Of a DNA stretch of 64,000 bases, positions 61,128 to 64,000 are shown piece by piece. The notes under the pieces are model-generated. The model was not told the DNA's origin and did not search any database. It saw nothing but the letters and a program-made list of their open reading frames with translations. Source of the DNA: Paenibacillus pabuli (lineage in GTDB: Bacteria; Bacillota; Bacilli; Paenibacillales; Paenibacillaceae). Position 1 is the stretch's first letter; each line of letters begins with the position of its first letter. The DNA lies in NCBI RefSeq assembly GCF_023101145.1, contig NZ_CP073714.1:2108001-2172000 (forward strand). The letters run 5' to 3'. A program made the translations under genes and the position numbers.

Positions 61128-63023
61128 ATGAATATTTTTGAACGCGTTGCGGAACATCGGGCAGAGAGTGACCGTTTATCATGGAACGGGACATTTGAAG
61201 ATTATATTGCACTGCTGAGAGAGGACCCGACTCCGGCAATGACGGCTCACGCACGAGTGTACCAGATGATTGAATCGTTCGGCGTGGAGGAAGTTGGGGG
61301 GCACAAACGGTACAAGTTTTTTGAACAGGAAATTTTTGGGCTGGATCGCTCCATTGAAAAGCTGGTGGAAGAATATTTCCACTCGGCAGCACGCCGCCTG
61401 GATGTTCGTAAACGGATTCTGCTGCTTATGGGTCCGGTCAGCGGAGGAAAGTCAACACTCGTAACGCTGCTGAAACGTGGTCTTGAACAATTCTCCCGCA
61501 CAGAGAAGGGTGCAGTATACGCTATTGAAGGATGCCCAATGCATGAGGAACCTCTGCATCTGATTCCGCTGGAGCTTCGTCCCGAAGTGGAAAAGGAAAT
61601 CGGTGTCCGCATTGAGGGCAATCTGTGCCCGTCTTGCCAGATGCGTCTTCGGACCGAATATGGCGGTGATATCAGCAAGGTACGGGTGGAACGGGTCATC
61701 ATTTCGGAGGATAATCGGGTGGGGATCGGAACTTTCAGTCCATCCGATCCGAAATCCCAGGATATTGCCGATCTGACCGGAAGTATCGACTTCTCAACCA
61801 TTACCGAATTCGGTTCCGAGTCCGATCCACGCGCTTATCGTTTTGACGGTGAATTGAACAAGGCCAACCGTGGGTTGATGGAATTTCAGGAGATGCTGAA
61901 ATGTGATGAGAAGTTTCTGTGGAACCTGTTGTCGCTGACGCAGGAAGGAAACTTTAAAGCGGGCCGATTTGCCTTGATTAGTGCAGATGAGATGATTGTG
62001 GCACATACGAATGAATCCGAATATAAATCCTTTATTTCCAACAAAAAGAATGAGGCCTTGCAGTCCCGGATGATCGTCATGCCTATTCCCTATAACCTGA
62101 AGGTTTCCGAGGAAGAGAAGATTTACGGCAAGCTCATTCAGCAAAGTGATATGAAGCATGTCCATATTGCACCGCATGCCTTGCGAACTGCAGCCATTTT
62201 TTCCATACTTACCCGCTTGAAAGAAACGAAGAAACAGGGCATGGATCTGGTCAAAAAAATGCGGATGTATGACGGCGAAGAAGTTGAAGGGTACAAAGAA
62301 GCCGATCTGCGTGAGATGCAAAATGAATATTTGGATGAGGGCATGTCAGGCATTGATCCCCGTTATGTCATCAACCGGATATCCAGTGCTTTGATTAAGC
62401 AAAATCTTCAGTGCATTAACGCGTTGGATATCCTCCGCGCTATCAAGGATGGTCTGGATCAGCATGCTTCAATTTCAAAAGAGGAACGCGAACGTTATTT
62501 GAATTTTATTGCTCTGGCTCGAAAGGAATATGATGAGCTGGCGAAGAAAGAAGTGCAGAAAGCATTTGTCTACTCGTTCGAAGAATCGGCCAAAACGCTG
62601 TTCGAGAACTACCTCGATAATATCGAGGCATTCTGCAACTGGTCCAAAATTCGTGATCCACTAACGGATGAGGAGATGGATCCGGATGAACGCTTGATGC
62701 GTTCAATTGAGGAGCAGATCGGTATTTCCGAAAATGCCAAAAAGGCCTTCAGGGAAGAGATATTGATTCGTATCTCGGCCTATTCCCGCAAGGAGCGCAA
62801 GTTCGAATACAGCAGTCATGATCGTTTGCGTGAAGCGATTGAAAAGAAACTGTTCGCTGACTTGAAGGATATTGTGAAGATCACAACTTCGACCAAGACT
62901 CCTGATGCGACGCAACTGAAACGAATGAATGAAGTGATTAAACGGTTGATTGAAGAACATGGATATACCGCAGCCAGCGCAAATGAACTGCTTCGTTATG
63001 TGGGCAGTCTGTTGAATCGCTGA
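61128..63023 (+). CDS. prkA: PrkA protein kinase / AAA+ protease-like sporulation protein
   Basis: A 631-residue protein, exactly the length of Bacillus PrkA. It has an AAA+ domain with Walker A GPVSGGKST (about 101-109), a zinc-like cluster EGNLCPSCQMRLR, the conserved DLTGSIDFSTITEFGSESDPRAY, and a C-terminal PrkA kinase-like helical domain. PrkA influences sporulation through sigma-K; both kinase and ATP-dependent protease activity have been reported. GGGAGG lies eight bases before ATG 61128. Confidence 0.95.
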   Translation: MNIFERVAEHRAESDRLSWNGTFEDYIALLREDPTPAMTAHARVYQMIESFGVEEVGGHKRYKFFEQEIFGLDRSIEKLVEEYFHSAARRLDVRKRILLLMGPVSGGKSTLVTLLKRGLEQFSRTEKGAVYAIEGCPMHEEPLHLIPLELRPEVEKEIGVRIEGNLCPSCQMRLRTEYGGDISKVRVERVIISEDNRVGIGTFSPSDPKSQDIADLTGSIDFSTITEFGSESDPRAYRFDGELNKANRGLMEFQEMLKCDEKFLWNLLSLTQEGNFKAGRFALISADEMIVAHTNESEYKSFISNKKNEALQSRMIVMPIPYNLKVSEEEKIYGKLIQQSDMKHVHIAPHALRTAAIFSILTRLKETKKQGMDLVKKMRMYDGEEVEGYKEADLREMQNEYLDEGMSGIDPRYVINRISSALIKQNLQCINALDILRAIKDGLDQHASISKEERERYLNFIALARKEYDELAKKEVQKAFVYSFEESAKTLFENYLDNIEAFCNWSKIRDPLTDEEMDPDERLMRSIEEQIGISENAKKAFREEILIRISAYSRKERKFEYSSHDRLREAIEKKLFADLKDIVKITTSTKTPDATQLKRMNEVIKRLIEEHGYTAASANELLRYVGSLLNR

Positions 63024-63047
63024 TCAGCAACGAACCATTCCGGATCA

Positions 63048-63101
63048 GGCTCCTTATGCCTGCTGTGAGGCTCCTTCGCAGCAGGATGGGGGGCCTTTTT
63101 A
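63048..63101 (+). terminator. Terminator of prkA
   Basis: Outer GGCTCC/GGGGCC and inner CCTGCTG (63059-63065)/CAGCAGG (63079-63085) stems, then five T. Confidence 0.85.
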
Positions 63102-63267
63102 TATAGGGAAATGTACAATGGGGATCAGGAAACTGACAAAGAAGGTCAATTTGATGACAAATTAGTTCTAATGGTATATGTAAAATTAGGACATTTAGTC
63201 TATAATCGATACATATATTTACAATTTAATCTTTTTTGTGGTTATTAAGGAGCTGACAGAACTAGTT

Positions 63268-64000
63268 ATGAGTATTGCTATAGCAAGACAACAACAACTT
63301 GATTATATTGGATTGACCGCCGGAGATCTGCAATTGCTTGCTGATCATCGACCTGCTTTTGAGAAAGTGGTAGATGAAGTGGTGGACCACTTCTACAATC
63401 ATGTGGGCAATTATCCGAATTTGGTCGATCTCATTGCCCGCTTCTCATCCATTGACCGTTTGAAGGAAACACAAAAGCTATACTGGTTATCCATGACCGA
63501 TGGTGTAGTTGATGATGCATACATTGAACAGCGCATTGCGATTGGACTGGTCCATTCCCGCATTGGTTTGTCCGAAGATTATTATTTGGGCACGTATATG
63601 GTTTATCTCGATATTGCAACAAGCATATTCCAGCAGGTCATCCCTGAGCACTGGCATCTGGTTATTCAGGCCCTTAGTAAAATGTTCAACCTCGATTCAC
63701 AACTTGTACTGGAGGCTTACGAGAAGAAGGAGAAGGAAAAATTAAATCAACTGGCGGAAGATCAGCAGCACACGTTGCTGGCGATCACGCAGATTACCCA
63801 GCAGCTGACAGGCATGATTAGTGAATTGAATGAAAATGCTCAGGCGATCTCTGATGTGGCCAGGGAAACGGCTGCCTCTCAGGATCAGGCCAATGGACTG
63901 TTGGAGGAGCTGACCAAAGAAATTCATCAGATTGGCAAAATGGGTGAGATCATTCGTGAAATATCGGACCAGAGTCATCTCGTGGGTTTGAATGCTGCCA
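63268..64000 (+). CDS. HemAT-like globin-coupled chemoreceptor (3' truncated)
   Basis: The frame is open to the end of the window (244 codons). Residues 1-160 form a globin sensor domain: MSIAIARQQQLDYIGLTAGDLQLL, the proximal His96 in RIAIGLVHSRIGLSEDYYLG, and IPEHWHLVIQALSKMFNLD. Then a long helical stretch begins the methyl-accepting signalling domain (QITQQLTGMISELNENAQAISDVARETA, ending in SDQSHLVGLNAA). HemAT senses oxygen through haem and signals to CheA. AAGGAG lies 15 bases before ATG 63268, a long gap, but no other start exists. Confidence 0.88.
   Translation, partial: MSIAIARQQQLDYIGLTAGDLQLLADHRPAFEKVVDEVVDHFYNHVGNYPNLVDLIARFSSIDRLKETQKLYWLSMTDGVVDDAYIEQRIAIGLVHSRIGLSEDYYLGTYMVYLDIATSIFQQVIPEHWHLVIQALSKMFNLDSQLVLEAYEKKEKEKLNQLAEDQQHTLLAITQITQQLTGMISELNENAQAISDVARETAASQDQANGLLEELTKEIHQIGKMGEIIREISDQSHLVGLNAA

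Noticed and set aside
1..64000. Insertion sequences, prophage, integrons, tRNA or rRNA genes
   Set aside because: No transposase, integrase, terminal repeats, cloverleaf or rRNA signature was recognised anywhere in the window.

Overview
The window is a contiguous stretch of low-to-mid G+C Firmicute chromosome, almost certainly Paenibacillus or a close relative. The signs are strong AGGAGG-type ribosome sites with frequent GTG/TTG starts, sporulation genes (Spo0E-like phosphatase, ytxC, gamma-type SASP with a textbook sigma-G promoter, prkA), an S-box methionine operon, a T-box thrS leader, liaFSR, khtTU and many Paenibacillus-type ABC/LacI sugar genes. I see no insertion sequence, phage, CRISPR array, rRNA or tRNA gene. 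Both ends cut genes: an aminotransferase on the left and a HemAT-like globin-coupled chemoreceptor on the right.

Layout. 0-12 kb is mostly housekeeping: aminotransferase, Spo0E-like protein, lipoprotein, CobU-like kinase, DedA protein, corrinoid adenosyltransferase, RluA-type pseudouridine synthase, ArsC/YusI-like protein, 5'-3' exonuclease, secreted phosphodiester glycosidase, MOSC protein, ROK fructokinase, an HRDC-domain protein, and CorA on the minus strand with a long structured leader. 12.4-16.2 kb is the SAM-riboswitch operon metA-metI-metC. 16-20 kb has mqnC and a two-gene aldo/keto reductase plus LgoD-like dehydrogenase operon. 20-24.4 kb has YitT, khtT-khtU, a small membrane protein and ytxC. 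24.4-32.8 kb has T-box-thrS, a 3D-domain protein, a gamma SASP, liaFSR and an HtrA protease. 32.9-41.6 kb has an OmpR-type two-component pair, ispH, aroF, a class I-beta glutamine synthetase behind a perfect GlnR/TnrA box, serC, trmL and an AbrB-like regulator with a zinc ribbon.

The most distinctive block is 43.0-54.7 kb. One promoter (TTGACA-18-TATGAT) drives an esterase, two LplB/YtcP-type permeases, a solute-binding lipoprotein, a GH3 beta-glucosidase and a roughly 1,125-residue GH94-type phosphorylase, followed by a LacI regulator. The order permease-permease-SBP-GH3-GH94 matches the Listeria innocua 1,2-beta-oligoglucan (sophorooligosaccharide) operon as I remember it. Four copies of a LacI-type core GAANCGNTTC (one with a single mismatch) sit in two pairs 77 bp apart over the start of transcription, and a fifth lies in front of a divergent beta-lactamase-fold/GNAT gene pair. 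The added intracellular esterase suggests a pathway for acyl-substituted beta-1,2-glucans.

54.8-64 kb carries an unannotated-size 34-residue membrane peptide gene, a second (membrane-anchored) phosphodiester glycosidase coupled to a coiled-coil membrane protein, a LuxR-type response regulator behind a large nested palindrome, a MocR-like aminotransferase, azoreductase, a DUF2161 protein with a PD-(D/E)XK-like signature, prkA and the partial HemAT gene. All functions are read from sequence by eye and family knowledge; no searches were run.
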